Assembly (NCBI GenBank): GCA_030761205.1
Contig: JAULJL010000018.1
Coordinates: 13,164,501-13,228,500, forward strand
Direction: 5' to 3'
Length of the DNA stretch: 64,000 bases
Source: Fremontodendron californicum
Lineage: Eukaryota > Streptophyta > Magnoliopsida > Malvales > Malvaceae
In this document: positions 1 through 10,223 of the stretch, piece after piece
How positions within the stretch are numbered: position 1 is the first letter of the stretch
Layout of the letters: each line of letters starts with the position of its first letter
The notes under the pieces: model-generated
What the model saw: the letters and a program-made list of their open reading frames with translations, nothing else
What the model was told of the DNA's origin: nothing
Databases searched by the model: none
Translations under genes and position numbers: made by a program

Positions 1-903
1 CAAAACACTAACTGCATGTACCACGCAAGAATTCAAGGACATTTGACTGAAGATTGCCTGGCCTTTAAAAAGAAAGTCCAAAGCCTGATCAATGCCGGAG
101 TTGTGAAGTTTGGGGCAAAGAATGGGCCGAATGTAGCGGGGAACCCATTGCCAGATCATGCGGGGAATAGGGTAAATGCAGTATGGACAGGGGAAGTCAG
201 AAGGGTAAAAAGGGATGCCATGGAAGTCAAGACTCCAATGTTGACAGTATGGGTTGAGATGGTCAAGGCAGGAATGGTGGGAGATACGGACAGTTTAAAA
301 ATGGTCGCAAAGAGGGTGCAAAATTGGTGCCCATTCCATAAGTGTGGAGGTCATGTCATACTAGACTGCGAGGACTTTCTGGCTAAAGTCCAAAAGATGA
401 TGGATAATGGGGAGGCCCAGTTTTACGAAGAGACAGAAGAGGAAATAGAGGTTATTGAGAATACAGTTGGCTACGGGATAGGAAGACCCTTGATCATTTA
501 TTATGATGAACCAGAGGAGAAAGTCATGCCAGTCATTGAGGAAAATGCGCCTAAGTTAATCATTGATTTGCCTATTTCCTTTTCATACAAGGAAAACAAA
601 GCTGCACCATGGAAATACGACTGCAGCATGGTTATGCCTGGGTCTTCGAGTCAACAAGATATCACGGGTGTGGGGCACTTAACACGAAGTGGAAGGTGTT
701 ATGCTCATGAGGCTGTCGAACAGGGGTTAGTAGGAAAGGATAGAGGAACAGACAAAGGTAAAAAAACGGCTGAACCAATCCATATTGAGATGGATTTTTC
801 AAAAGAGGTAGAAAGAAGGTCAACCCTGGTAAACAAAATGAAAGAGCCGGTTAATGAGAAGGAAGCCTGCGAGTTCTTAAAATTCATAAAGCATAGTGAG
901 TAG
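1..903 (+). pseudogene. gag: gag C-terminal part (nucleocapsid-like), element A
   Basis: The frame is already open at base 1. Two zinc-finger-like segments are visible: C-x-Y-H followed by GH and C near the start (about 13-57), and W-C-P-F-H-K-C-G-G-H with a following D-C near 325-368. These match Tat/Ogre gag proteins, which bind genomic RNA in the virus-like particle. The acidic linker after 430 and the I-I-Y-Y-D-E-P segment match element B at 31995-32780 residue for residue over long runs. The frame ends in TAG at 901-903. In B the same position continues as S-E-Y-I-V-V-E-Q-L-Q, so a 2-base loss in A broke the gag-protease frame. The N-terminal capsid part lies outside the window. Confidence 0.85.
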
Positions 904-2132
904 CGGGGTTGAGCAACTGCAACACCAACCAGCTAGAATTTCAATATTATCTTTGCTCTTGAATTCAGAACCACATAGAAATGCCCTATTGAAAGTGTTG
1001 AATCAGGCATACGTGGCTAAAAAAATATCGGTAGAAAAATTGGACAGGCTTATGGGAAACATCGAGGCAGATGACCATATATATTTCAGTAATGAGGAGA
1101 TACCACCCAATGGTATTGGGTCAACAAAGGCTTTCTACATAACTACCACTTGTAAGGGGCACATATTACCAAAGGTCCTTTTGAATAATGGTTCTTCATT
1201 AAATGTGATGCCCTTGGCAACTCTATCAAAATTGCTTGTGGATATTTCTTATATGCTGCCAAGCTGCACGATGGTCAGAGCCTTTGATGGTATCAGGAGA
1301 GATGTAATGGGAACTATTGTTCCTCTGGAGATAGGCCCATGCACCTATACAGTGAACTTTCAGGTCATGGATATTAATCCATCCTATAATTGCTTGTTGG
1401 GAAGACCGTGGATACATTCAGCAGGGGCTGTACCTTCATCTCTCCACCAAAAGCTAAAATTTGTAATAGAGGGGTGTTTATCATCGTATCAGGAGAAGAG
1501 GACGTAATAGCGTCTTCATCTACTGAATCTCTTTACGTTCAACCCAATGAAGATGTCGTACAATGTTCCTTTCGATCTTTGGAATTCGTAAATGCAGTTT
1601 TCATGGCTGAAGGACGAAGAATTCCAAAATCGAGGCTGTCCAATAACACAAGACTGGAGGTAAGAACTACCGTGGGAAAAAGCTGCAGGGCTAGAAATGG
1701 TCTCAAAAAATATCTTCAGGGGATGGCCCGAGCAATGGAAGTAATGGGAAAGAAAGATCGGTTCGGCCTATGGTATCTTCCGAAGGCCAATGAGAAAAGG
1801 AAACAAGTTGAAAGAAACCGACAAAGGAGGATGGCCCATCTTGCGGGTATGGATATTGATTGGGAGCCTATGACATTCCCACCTATCCTTTATAGCTTTC
1901 GCTCAGCCGGTTCTTTGTTCGAAGAAAAGAATTATGATGATGTGCTCGTAATGATCGAGCAAGCCTTCGAGAGATTCCAGGTGAATAGGGATGAGCAGAT
2001 GTATGATATGGAGATCTGTACGACTAGGGAAGAAAGAATTGAAAGCGAGAATGCTAATTGGATGGTGCGACCTTGTCCACCAGGATATATACTGACCAAT
2101 TGAAGTGCAACTGAGCTACCCATAGTTTTTAG
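896..2132 (+). pseudogene. pro: Aspartic protease with downstream G-patch-like region, element A
   Basis: The retropepsin core is seen as L-L-N-N-G-S-S-L-N-V-M-P near 1180-1212, followed by N-C-L-L-G-R-P-W near 1388-1411. The Tat family normally has D-N-G-S at the active site; A has N-N-G-S, so the catalytic Asp codon is GAT to AAT. A frameshift around 1478-1485 moves the rest into another frame. That frame holds a G-patch-like glycine/aromatic stretch (about 1690-1800, R-F-G-L-W-Y) known from these elements, and the end P-C-P-P-G-Y. The TGA at 2101-2103 replaces a TGG seen in B. The exon appears to end at 2132, before a GT also conserved in B. Confidence 0.8.
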
Positions 2133-2358
2133 GTCTATTCCAACGTAATGCTTTTAAACAAATCTTAAATATCTCTGCCCGAAGATATTAAGAATTTCTT
2201 TTGTAATGGGATTTTGTCTAAAACTTTTCATCCAATAAATAACAAACATGATACATTTCCTTCATATTGATGTGTCCATATTCTTTCATTTATGATATTT
2301 ATTTTTCTTCGATTATATATATGTTTTCCTATATTGTTTCTTCCCTACCTATTTACAG
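2133..2358 (+). other. Predicted Ogre-type intron between protease and RT exons, element A
   Basis: A GT at 2133-2134 and a TTTACAG acceptor ending at 2358 flank 226 bases of AT-rich, stop-rich sequence. Joining 2132 to 2359 keeps the frame (phase 2, AG + G giving Arg). Element B has the same GT and the same acceptor at the same distance: 226 bases on the minus strand, giving Lys in the same place. An intron here is an established trait of Ogre elements. No transcript evidence is available from the sequence. Confidence 0.65.
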
Positions 2359-3679
2359 GTGTACGGATGCGGAATATGAGGACCTTCCTGTCAGTAATTC
2401 TGAAATTGATTTTGAGTGGCCCATTTGCATGGGTGATTTTGAGGCCGATGAAAATATTGAGGATTATGGTCTACCTCCGGACTTATTAAGAAAAATAGAA
2501 CAAGAAGAGAAACAAGTACTTCTTCATGAGGAGCTATTAGAATTGTTGAATTTGGGAAGTAGTGAGGAGATTAAAGAGGTTAAAATCGAGACTACATTAT
2601 CGTCATCAATAAAGGGTGAATTGATAGCCTTGCTCCGAGAATATGTAGATGTATTTCCAAGGTCATACCAAGATATGCCGGGTTTGGATCCAGACATTGT
2701 GGTTCATAAGCTCCCTTTAAGACCAGAGTACAAGCCAACTCAGAAAAAGTTGAGAAGAATGAGGTCGGACATGCTGTTAAAGGTAAAATAAGAGGTGAAG
2801 AGGCAGTTTGATGCTCGATTCTTAGAGGTGGCAAAATATCAAAAATGGGTGGCAATCATTGTTCCAATGCCAAAGAAGGATGGCAAGATACGTATGTGCG
2901 TCGATTACCGAGATTTAAACAAAGCCAATCCCAAAGATAATTTCCCTTTTCCTCACATTGATACTTTGGTGGATAATACGGCGAAGTGTTTCTTGTTTTC
3001 TTTCATGGATGGATTCTCGGGATATAATCAAATTAAGATGGCACCGAAACATATGGAAAAAACCATATTTGTTACAATGTGTGGAACATTCTGCTATAAG
3101 GTAATGCCGTTTGGTTTGAAGAATGCTGGGGCAACGTATCAGAGAGCCATGGTGACCTTGTTTCATGACATGATGCATAAGGGAATTGAGGTTTATGTTG
3201 ATAATATGATTGCAAAGTCACAAGGAGAAGATGAGCATATTACGAATCGTAGAAAACTCTTTGAAAGACTAAAAAAGTTTCAACTCAAGCTAAACCCGGC
3301 AAAATGCACTTTTGGAGTCACTTCAGGGAAATTGTTGGGTTTTGTTGTTAGCAAAAGGGGAATTGAGATTGATTCGGATAAAGTGAAGGCCATCCAAAAT
3401 TTGCCACCTCCACGTACTCAAAAAGAAGTAAGAGGTTTTCTGGGGAGATTGAATTACATCGCTCGGTTTATTTCTCAGTTAACCGATAAATGTGATCCAA
3501 TATTCAAGTTACTCCGAAAACGTGATCCAGGAGAGTGGGATGAAGGGTGTCAGATTGCTTTCGAAAAGGTTAAGCATTATCTATCAAACCCACCAATATT
3601 AATGCCATTGGCTCCGGATAAACCGATGATATTGTATCTATTAGTATTTGAGAGATCCATGGGTTGTGTTTTGGGGTAG
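2359..3679 (+). pseudogene. Reverse transcriptase domain, element A
   Basis: The acidic N-terminal region (C-T-D-A-E-Y-E-D onward) leads to RT motifs: R-M-C-V-D-Y-R-D-L-N near 2890, F-S-F-M-D-G-F-S-G-Y-N-Q near 2995-3030, and P-F-G-L-K-N-A near 3107. The catalytic box is Y-V-D-N at 3194-3205 instead of Y-V-D-D, so the second metal-binding Asp is lost (GAT to AAT). The whole stretch keeps one frame but is cut by TAA at 2789-2791 and TAG at 3677-3679. The latter is CAG in element B. RT copies element RNA into cDNA in the particle; this copy cannot. Confidence 0.88.
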
Positions 3680-4389
3680 CTTGATGAGACTGGAAAGAAA
3701 GAACAGGCGGTTTACTACCTCAGCAAGAAGTTCATATATTACGAGTCGAAATATTCGTCGGTAGAAAAGCTGTGTTGTGCCTTAGCTTGGACTGCTCGAA
3801 GGCTCAGATTGTACATGCTGTACCACACGACGTGGTTGATCGCCATGCTAGATCCGATCAAGTACCTGTTGGAAGCACCTTCTTTGTCAGGGAGGACGGC
3901 AAGATGGCAAGTTTTGTTGTCAGAATATGACATTGTATATATGAGTTAGAAAGCTATCAAGGGTAGTGCAGTGGCCGAATTTTTAGCAAGTCGGGCAGTG
4001 GAAGTTTATGAGCCATTGAACTTTGATTTCCCAGATGAAGATTTGATGTATGTTTCGTAAGAGGATGAGGTTCCCTTGAAGAAGAAAGTATGAAAGATGT
4101 ACTTTGACGGGGCATCCAATGCCATGGGGCACGAAATCGGTGCAGTGCTCATATCCTCAGAAGAAGATTATTATCCCTTCATCGCCAGATTGGACTTTGA
4201 TTATACAAACAATACGACTGAGTATGAGGCATGTACTATGGGCTTTCGTGCAGCAGTGGACAGAAAAATCAAAGTTTTGGAAGTTTTTGGAGACCCAGCC
4301 TTAGTGATATACCAGTTACGGGGAGAATGGTAAAATCGGGATACAAAGCTAATTCGATACCAAGAACTCATACTGAGTTTATTGGAGGA
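3680..4389 (+). pseudogene. RNase H and second (archaeal-type) RNase H, element A, cut by nested insertion
   Basis: The first RNase H covers about 3680-4060 (A-V-Y-Y-L-type start, then E-K-L-C-C-A-L-A-W-T). The second starts at 4097 with M-Y-F-D-G-A-S and has T-E-Y-E-A-C and F-G-D-P-A-L-V, which supply the D, E and D metal ligands of the additional RNase H known from Tat elements. Premature stops lie near 3947 (TAG), 4058 (TAA), 4091 (TGA) and 4331 (TAA). Compared with B, the first three are C-to-T or G-to-A changes. The domain is split at 4389 and resumes at 14131. Confidence 0.82.
4385..4389. repeat. Target-site duplication GAGGA, left copy
   Basis: GAGGA lies directly before the TG of the 5' LTR and recurs directly after the 3' LTR at 14131-14135. 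Element B (minus strand, near 28111) has the uninterrupted sequence with one GAGGA, which confirms the insertion site. Confidence 0.95.
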
Positions 4390-5036
4390 TGATAACTCGT
4401 ATAATTATATAGTTTTTAGTTATGTTTTATTATTGTTTTGTGTCAAATACGAGTTATTATTGTTTAGTCTAATTGTGTTTATGATCTTTTATATTTTTAT
4501 GTAATTTGGTGTTTTTCACAAGTTTCTTTGAGTGATTTCAGATTACTAGAATTAAGGGCAAATCCAGTTCAGTTCCAGTTCCGACACCGTTTGCCATATC
4601 AGCTATATCTCGAGTTTCACTAAAGCAATAAGGCTGAAATTTGTAGCCGTGCAAAGCTAAGAGGCATATCTATCTTTTTCATGTTTTACACTTCTTGAAA
4701 CGGAGTCGTTTTCCCTAGCGAAATCGACCATCAAGTTGGCTGATATGCAATGACGTCTGTGCTGACCTGTTTTCGTATTTTGCCCATATCTTCTTATCCA
4801 CATCAGAAAATGAGCTGATTCCAATGGCTATGGATCAGTAACTGATAGGGGCATATGTTTCTAGAAGACTATTTGATCAGATCGAGCCTCCAACATTGAC
4901 AAAATCGACCATCAAGCTGGCTGATCAGAATTGTCATACAACATGACGAAAATTGTTAGAAAAATGCACCCACCTATTATACCTACCTTTGAAATTTGTA
5001 AAGCTTGTCTCTTGTCATTTAGCCCTCCAAAATGTG

Positions 5037-5044
5037 TATAAATA
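5037..5044 (+). promoter_or_regulatory. LTR TATA box
   Basis: TATAAATA followed by GAGGGCC lies 648 bases into the LTR; the 3' LTR has the same at 13280-13287. It is the likely core promoter of genomic RNA, so the start site should be about 30 bases downstream. Confidence 0.7.
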
Positions 5045-5102
5045 GAGGGCCTTGGATGAGTATTGGGATACATTGATACATTGGTAGGATATTAGCCATT
5101 GT

Positions 5103-5108
5103 AATAAA
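5103..5108 (+). terminator. AATAAA poly(A) signal in LTR
   Basis: AATAAA lies about 60 bases after the TATA box. The functional copy would be the 3' LTR one at 13346-13351. A T/C-rich stretch follows in both LTRs. Confidence 0.5.
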
Positions 5109-5892
5109 ATTCTCTAAGTTTTCTTCTTCTTTCCTTTCTCTAGTTTTCTTTTTCTTTACTTATGTTTCTTACATTTCTTTTCATTTTATTCATATCTAGT
5201 ATGTGTTTCTAATCATATTGTTGAGGTGATGAGGTGAAGCTTTTGGTAAATGCTAAGGTTAGTCTCTTAAACATGAGCTAAAATGATTTATCATTTATAA
5301 ACACTAGTATAGATAATATTTTCTTTTGGTTTAAAATCATACTTGCAAAGTAGAGATCTTGATTCATTATTGACAAGGAAAATGGCACAGTAAATGCTTG
5401 GTTTCATAACCTTGATTTGTTGTAGACATATACCTTGGCATAATGAATGCTTGGACTCTTTTTATGAGTTTTGAGGACACCAAATGAACATAATATCATA
5501 TGCTATGGACGTTGGACAATTTGGACTGAATTGCTAAACCTTCCGATTGGAACCTCCCTTATGTGTGGATTTCAATTGTGTAATAAAACAAGATTAATCT
5601 TAGCATAACACCAAGAGTGGATTCTCTAACCTCAACATCCTTTCTTATTGTTTTTTATATCTTATTTAATTGCTTTTATGTTATTTTGTTTATTTTGTTC
5701 TCTAATATATTGTTTACTTTCTTTGTTATTGATTCCCTAATATCTTGTTTATTTTCTTTTTCATATATATTTATAAACTTATACTTACTAGTACGCTTCC
5801 CTGTGGTTCGACCTCGGACACCCGAGAATTTATTACTTGAACATAACCTGCACTTGGGTTTACAACTCTTAATTGAGTCTCCATCAAGTTTT

Positions 5893-5909
5893 TGGCGCCG
5901 TTGCCGGGG
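5893..5909 (+). promoter_or_regulatory. Primer-binding site, tRNA-Asp type
   Basis: TGGCGCCGTTGCCGGGG lies six bases after the LTR end. It is complementary to a plant tRNA-Asp 3' end including CCA, the usual primer of Athila-type elements. Confidence 0.85.
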
Positions 5910-6171
5910 AAGCAATACTAAGTATATAAATTTATAAGTATATTTATTTTTGTTGGCTGGTTTTACCGCCTAATTTAGTATATATTTTTTGGCTGGTTAT
6001 ACCGCCTAATTTTCTATATATTTATATTTATATTGTAAAGTTTATATTTATATATTATCTATTTATTAACTTTGTTTTATGCTTGTTTAGCGACGTGATT
6101 TTAGATCTCATCGTTTAGTTAGATTTTATTGTGAAACTTTTTCAGGTAATCTTTCTAATACAACTTCTAAC
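5910..6171 (+). other. Leader with duplicated hairpin motif
   Basis: This AT-rich untranslated leader holds two copies, 36 bases apart (from 5955 and 5991), of a GGCTGG...CCGCC segment that can form a small hairpin with a variable AT loop. It could be a packaging or dimer signal; this is inference only. Confidence 0.5.
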
Positions 6172-8302
6172 ATGGCTGACAATGAAAGTGTTCATGCTGA
6201 AGATGAGAACAGACAAGTACGCACCATGCGTGACTACTTGCAACCAACTCGAAGCTCATCACCCTCTTGTTTTATTTTTCCTCTCAATGCAAACAACTTT
6301 TGTTTTAAACCAGGTATGATAGCTTTGCTTCCAAATTTCCATGGGTTAGAATCGGAAAGTGCTTACTCGTTTCTAAAAGACTTCGAAGATGTATGTGTCA
6401 CCTTTAATGACCAACAATGTACAAATGAAATTGTCAAGCTAAAATTATTTCCTTTTTCTTTAAAAGATAAAGCAAAAATTTGGCTTCATAATTTAAAACC
6501 AAGGTCAATTGGCACATGGCAAGAATTACAAACTGAGTTTCTAAAGAAATTTTTCCCAGCACATAAAACTACTGCTTTGAAAAGACAGATTCAAAATTTC
6601 AATCAAAATCAAAATGAAGCATTTTTTCAGTGCTGGGAGCGTTTTAAAGATTTTTTTAAGTTCTTGTCCACATCATGGTTTTGAAAAATGGCGTCTTATT
6701 AGTTTCTTTTATGAAAGTTTAACTCCCGAAACTAAACAATTTGTTGAAACAATGTGTAACAGTGAGTTTCTAGAAAAAGAACCTGAAGAAGCCTTTGACT
6801 ACCTAGACCATTTGGCAGATAACTCTCAAGCCTGGCACACAGATAATTCCTCTGAATGTTCCAATAGATCTAATCTTGTTTCTAACAGAGGAAAATATCA
6901 TTTTAGTCAAGAAGATGAGATAAAAGCTAAAGTAGCTAATTTGGCTAGAAAGATTGAAGCCATGGAACTTAGAGAAGTAAAAGAAGTCAAAACGGTTAAA
7001 AATGAAGAAAGTTGTGGAATTTGTGAAATCATGGGACACCCCACTTCTGAATGTCCAAACATTCCCATTCTTAAAGAAGCGTTGCATGATCAAGTAAATT
7101 CCATAAACACATTTAAAAAGCCTTTTCCTTCTCCTTACTCTGAAAAGTATAACCCTGAATGGAGAAGTCATCCCAACTTCAGTTGGCGGAATAATAATCA
7201 TGTTCAGGTACCACAATCTCAAAAGCCGGGCAACACTTTTTCCTATCAACCTTCACGTGTACAAACCTTGGAAGAGACATTGCAAGCATTCATGCAAACA
7301 CAAGCAAATGTGAATAACCAAACTTCACAGGACATCAATGAGATCAAAAACACCTTGTCCACATTGACAGCTTCATTACGCACTCAAGAAAAAGGTAAGT
7401 TTCCTGCTCAACCTCAGCCTAACCCTTCTACTCAATGTTTTGTTTCTTGCTCCAATGAAACTCAACAGGAAAATGCCAGTTCTATCACAACTCTTCGAAG
7501 TGGAAAGGCAATTGATAAAAACATTCCATCAAAAGACCAAGATCCTCCTTCCCCTTCGAAAAGTAATGGTAAGGATGATGGTAAGTCTGAACTTCTTGAA
7601 AATTTGGACAAAGAAAAAGGTATGCATCTTGCTCCTTTTCCTCAAAGGTTGCAAACAATAAAGAATTTGAATCAAAATGCAGAAATTTATGAACTTTTCA
7701 AACAAGTTAAGATTAACATTCCTTTATTGGATGCAATCAAACAAGTTCCATCTTATGCTAAATTTTTGAAGGACATGTGCACATTTAAAAGGAAACATAA
7801 TGTACAAAAAAAAGCATTTCTGACGGAAAGTGTGAGCTCAATCATTCAGCACCTTACTCCACCAAAATTCAAAGATCCTGGATGTCCAACAATCTCATGC
7901 ATCATTGGAAACACTAGAATAGAACGTGCATTGCTTGATCTTGGTGCTAGTGTTAATCTTTTTCCTTTTTCTGTTTATCAACAGTTAGGTTTAGGTGAAC
8001 TCAAGGAAACACCTGTTACACTTCAACTAGCTGATCGTTCTGTAAAAATTCCTCGAGGGATAGTTGAAGATGTTTTGGTTCAAATTGAAAATTTTTACTT
8101 CCCTGTTGATTTTATTGTTTTGGACACACATCCTGTTTCAAATCCAAATGTTCAAATTCCTGTTATATTAGGCCGTCCGTTTCTTGCAACTTCTAATGCT
8201 CTGATAAATTGCAGGAATGGTATTTTGAACATTTCTTTTGGAAATATGACTTTAGAATTAAATGTGTTCAACACTTGCAAGCAACCTGGTGATGATTCAT
8301 AA
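6172..8302 (+). pseudogene. gag-pro: gag-protease polyprotein of LOG-carrying element, one frameshift
   Basis: ATG at 6172 opens a gag (M-A-D-N-E-S) with the retrotransposon gag core W-L-H-N-L...W-Q-E-L-Q-T-E-F-L-K-K-F-F near 6480-6555 and W-E-R-F-K-D at 6636-6653. A run of seven T at 6651-6657 shifts the frame; the other frame then continues with C-P-H-H-G-F and stays open to 8302. A zinc knuckle C-x2-C-x4-H-x4-C sits at 7013-7054. The protease-like domain has D-L-G-A at 7937-7948 and L-G-R-P-F-L near 8170. D-L-G-A is usual in Athila-type copies. One base too many in the T run is the only break seen in over 2 kb, consistent with a recently active lineage. Confidence 0.88.
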
Positions 8303-8311
8303 GTACATGAA

Positions 8312-9157
8312 GTGGATTTCATTGAAGAACTTGTTCATGAACATCTCACCACTACCACATTCCATGATCCTTTAGAAGCTTATTTAATTGAATGTGAGTT
8401 GGATAATGCTTCAGAAATTTCACACACTGATTCTTTGTTAAATTCTTTTCAGGTTAAGCATTGTTGGAAACAAAAGTTTGAGGAACTTCCATCACTCACA
8501 AATGTCACTGTACCATCAACTATTGAACCGCCCAAGCTGGATTTAAAACCATTGCCATCCGAGCTAAAATATTCCTTTTTGGGAAAAATTCCTTCTCAAT
8601 GGAGCCCCCAAGATAAAAGGAAGTTTCTGAATGAGGTAAAGAAGTTCTACTGGGATGACCCTTACTTGTTCAAATATTGTCCTTATCAAATTTTTCGAAG
8701 ATGCATTCCCGACAATGAGGTAAGTAGTGTAATTAAGTTTTGTCATTCCGAGGCATGTGGTGGTCATTTTTCATCAAAGAAAACTGCTACAAAAATTTTA
8801 CAGTGTGGATTTTACTGGCCAACTTTATTCAAAGATGCATATGAGAATTCTAAAATTCATAAAGAAAGAACTAAAGCCTTTCATGACAAGTTAATTTCAA
8901 GAAAAACATTTGATGTTGGGCAAAAAGTTCTACTTTATAATTCTAGACTTCACATATTTCCTGGTAAGTTGAGATCAAGATGGACTGGCCCATTTGTGGT
9001 TAAGCATGTGTATCATTATGGAGTAGTTGACATTGAGAATCCTCAAAATGGTAACGTATTCAAGGTAAATGGACAAAGACTCAAACTCTTTTTGGAAAAT
9101 CATGTTACTCAAGAAGAGGTTGTTTTTCTTTCTGATCCTTGTTTTGAAAATAACTAG
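8312..9157 (+). CDS. pol remnant: linker, integrase zinc-binding half and integrase C-terminal domain
   Basis: An open 281-codon frame (ATG-like start chosen only because the frame opens there; it probably read on from the protease in the ancestor). Residues about 73-92 carry [12 protein letters not shown], the pre-RT segment of Athila-type pol. Then comes [11 protein letters not shown] and the integrase zinc-binding start [17 protein letters not shown]. After this the sequence jumps to the integrase C-terminal module ([16 protein letters not shown]). RT, RNase H and the D-D-E core are missing, removed by at least two deletions that kept the frame open. No enzymatic function is expected; a chromatin- or particle-binding role is conceivable. 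Confidence 0.85.
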   Translation: MDFIEELVHEHLTTTTFHDPLEAYLIECELDNASEISHTDSLLNSFQVKHCWKQKFEELPSLTNVTVPSTIEPPKLDLKPLPSELKYSFLGKIPSQWSPQDKRKFLNEVKKFYWDDPYLFKYCPYQIFRRCIPDNEVSSVIKFCHSEACGGHFSSKKTATKILQCGFYWPTLFKDAYENSKIHKERTKAFHDKLISRKTFDVGQKVLLYNSRLHIFPGKLRSRWTGPFVVKHVYHYGVVDIENPQNGNVFKVNGQRLKLFLENHVTQEEVVFLSDPCFENN

Positions 9158-9217
9158 ATGTAAATATAATTTTTACTAATCTTCAAAAAAAAAAATACAT
9201 TTTTTTCCCGGTTAAAT

Positions 9218-9241
9218 GGCGGATAACGGTACTCCGTGATT
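9218..9241 (+). other. Short conserved ATG leader segment upstream of unknown ORF
   Basis: ATG-GCG-GAT-AAC-GGT-ACT reads M-A-D-N-G-T, then P and stop. The copy at 55540 reads ATG-GTG-GAT-AAA-GGT-ACT (M-V-D-K-G-T) with no stop at once. Both hold GGTACT, a possible splice donor. This could be a first exon or a chance short frame; the conservation is what is seen. Confidence 0.35.
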
Positions 9242-9325
9242 ATTTAAGTCGGTTCCATCAGCTACCCATAAAACTGATATTGTATATAAATTTCTCTTTC
9301 AATTTCTTTTTCATTTTTTTTTAAG

Positions 9326-9862
9326 ATGGATGATATTCTCACAAGATTGCAGAAACGATTTCCTCATTTTCCTCGAAATATTTTACTGAAGCTTTACCAA
9401 GTTCGATTTGAAAGATTAAGAATGCTTATGCACAAAGGGATTCCTGAAGACATACGTTGGATAATTGAAGCCAAGGTACGTGAAGATGAATATCTTCCTG
9501 TTTTGCATTTACCAGGTACAGGTAGAAGCACTTTTGCAAAGAAGCGACGAGCAAAGCGCATGAGTTCAAATTGCCACAAATGTGCATGATGGACGTGTAA
9601 CGGTAAATGTCGTTCTATTGGGATTCCGTCCTCTAATCGAGATGATAAAATTGAATTCATTAAGGATGGACTGAGTAAGGAGAATTTGGGTAATATCCAA
9701 CTTTCTCTTGAGACGCATCCTAGTGGAGACGTACAAAGAGAAATTCTTGATTTATGGCCGCAATTCCAAAGGGAATGGCAACATCTTGGGAATCTGATGT
9801 TAAAAGACCCTGTTTGCCAGCTTGTAAGAAAACTGGATGGGAAGCATATCCTCGACTCATAA
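9326..9862 (+). pseudogene. Unrecognised accessory ORF of LOG-carrying element (frameshifted)
   Basis: ATG at 9326 follows a long T-rich tract and opens 87 codons (M-D-D-I-L-T-R-L-Q-K-R-F), ending with a basic K-K-R-R-A-K-R patch. The homologous sequence goes on in other frames to TAA at 9860-9862, where K-I-E-F-I-K-D-G and R-E-I-L-D-L-W-P-Q-F are readable. At least one frameshift lies around 9560-9640. A second, more decayed copy at 55535-56270 aligns along the whole length, with D-V-T-L-S-K-L-R-K-H-L and K-I-N-F-I-N-D-G at matching places, so a protein of roughly 180-190 residues existed in the ancestor. No membrane segment, signal peptide or known catalytic motif is evident. It stands between integrase and LOG, the position used by env-like ORFs in some Athila elements, but nothing env-like is seen. 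Function unknown. Confidence 0.6.
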
Positions 9863-10223
9863 AAGGCGTTTAAGCCGTTTCTGGACGTAAAACCAGAGGA
9901 AGATGTGAGCCACAATCACAACTACAATAAATGACTTCTCAGCTTTTGGTTTGATTTGCAATAACTTCATTTCGGTTTAATTTACGTGTTGTTCGATTTG
10001 TGTAATTATTTTCGTTTTTTTTTGCATTGGTCTTTTACGGTTGATTTTTCTTCTCTTTTTGATTTTCTTCCTGAAATCACGCAAAAATCTTTTGTTAGGT
10101 TAACATTTTCTTCTGACAGGTCAAATACACTTTCGGCGACATTATTACTCTTGTCTGATTCATTACTCAGTCCTCTATATATTACACCATGTACTCATTC
10201 TCTTTCAGGCACTTGAAAAAAAA
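9863..10223 (+). other. Spacer between unknown ORF and LOG with two acceptor-like sites
   Basis: T-rich sequence. TTCTTCTGACAG near 10111-10122 and TTCTCTTTCAG ending at 10208 look like 3' splice sites. The second lies 15 bases before the LOG start codon. A spliced subgenomic RNA would deliver LOG as first ORF; this is inference. Confidence 0.45.

Larger units (their letters stand above)
4390..5886 (+). repeat. 5' LTR of LOG-carrying element
   Basis: 1497 bp, starting TGATAACTCG and ending TCTCCATCA. It matches 12633-14130 with about six substitutions and one T indel (near 5520). It contains a TATA box and a poly(A) signal. Confidence 0.95.

Noticed and set aside
5800..5830. GGTTCGACCTCGG in the LTR as a tRNA T-arm
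   Set aside because: No matching acceptor stem, D-arm or anticodon arm; this is common LTR 3' end wording. No tRNA gene was found in the window.
5617..5937. Hydrophobic ORF at the end of the 5' LTR, repeated at 13861-14352
   Set aside because: It is LTR U5 sequence read through a TTTATT-rich region; the second one runs into RNase H only because the frame happens to stay open at the LTR border.
6614..6684. Programmed frameshift in gag
   Set aside because: The two frames overlap within the conserved gag core rather than at a gag-pol border, and a T7 run explains it as a simple slippage indel.
9986..10216. Possible 76-codon ORF between the unknown gene and LOG
   Set aside because: Leu/Phe/Ser-rich composition comes from a T-rich spacer; no similarity to anything, and it overlaps the acceptor-like sites.
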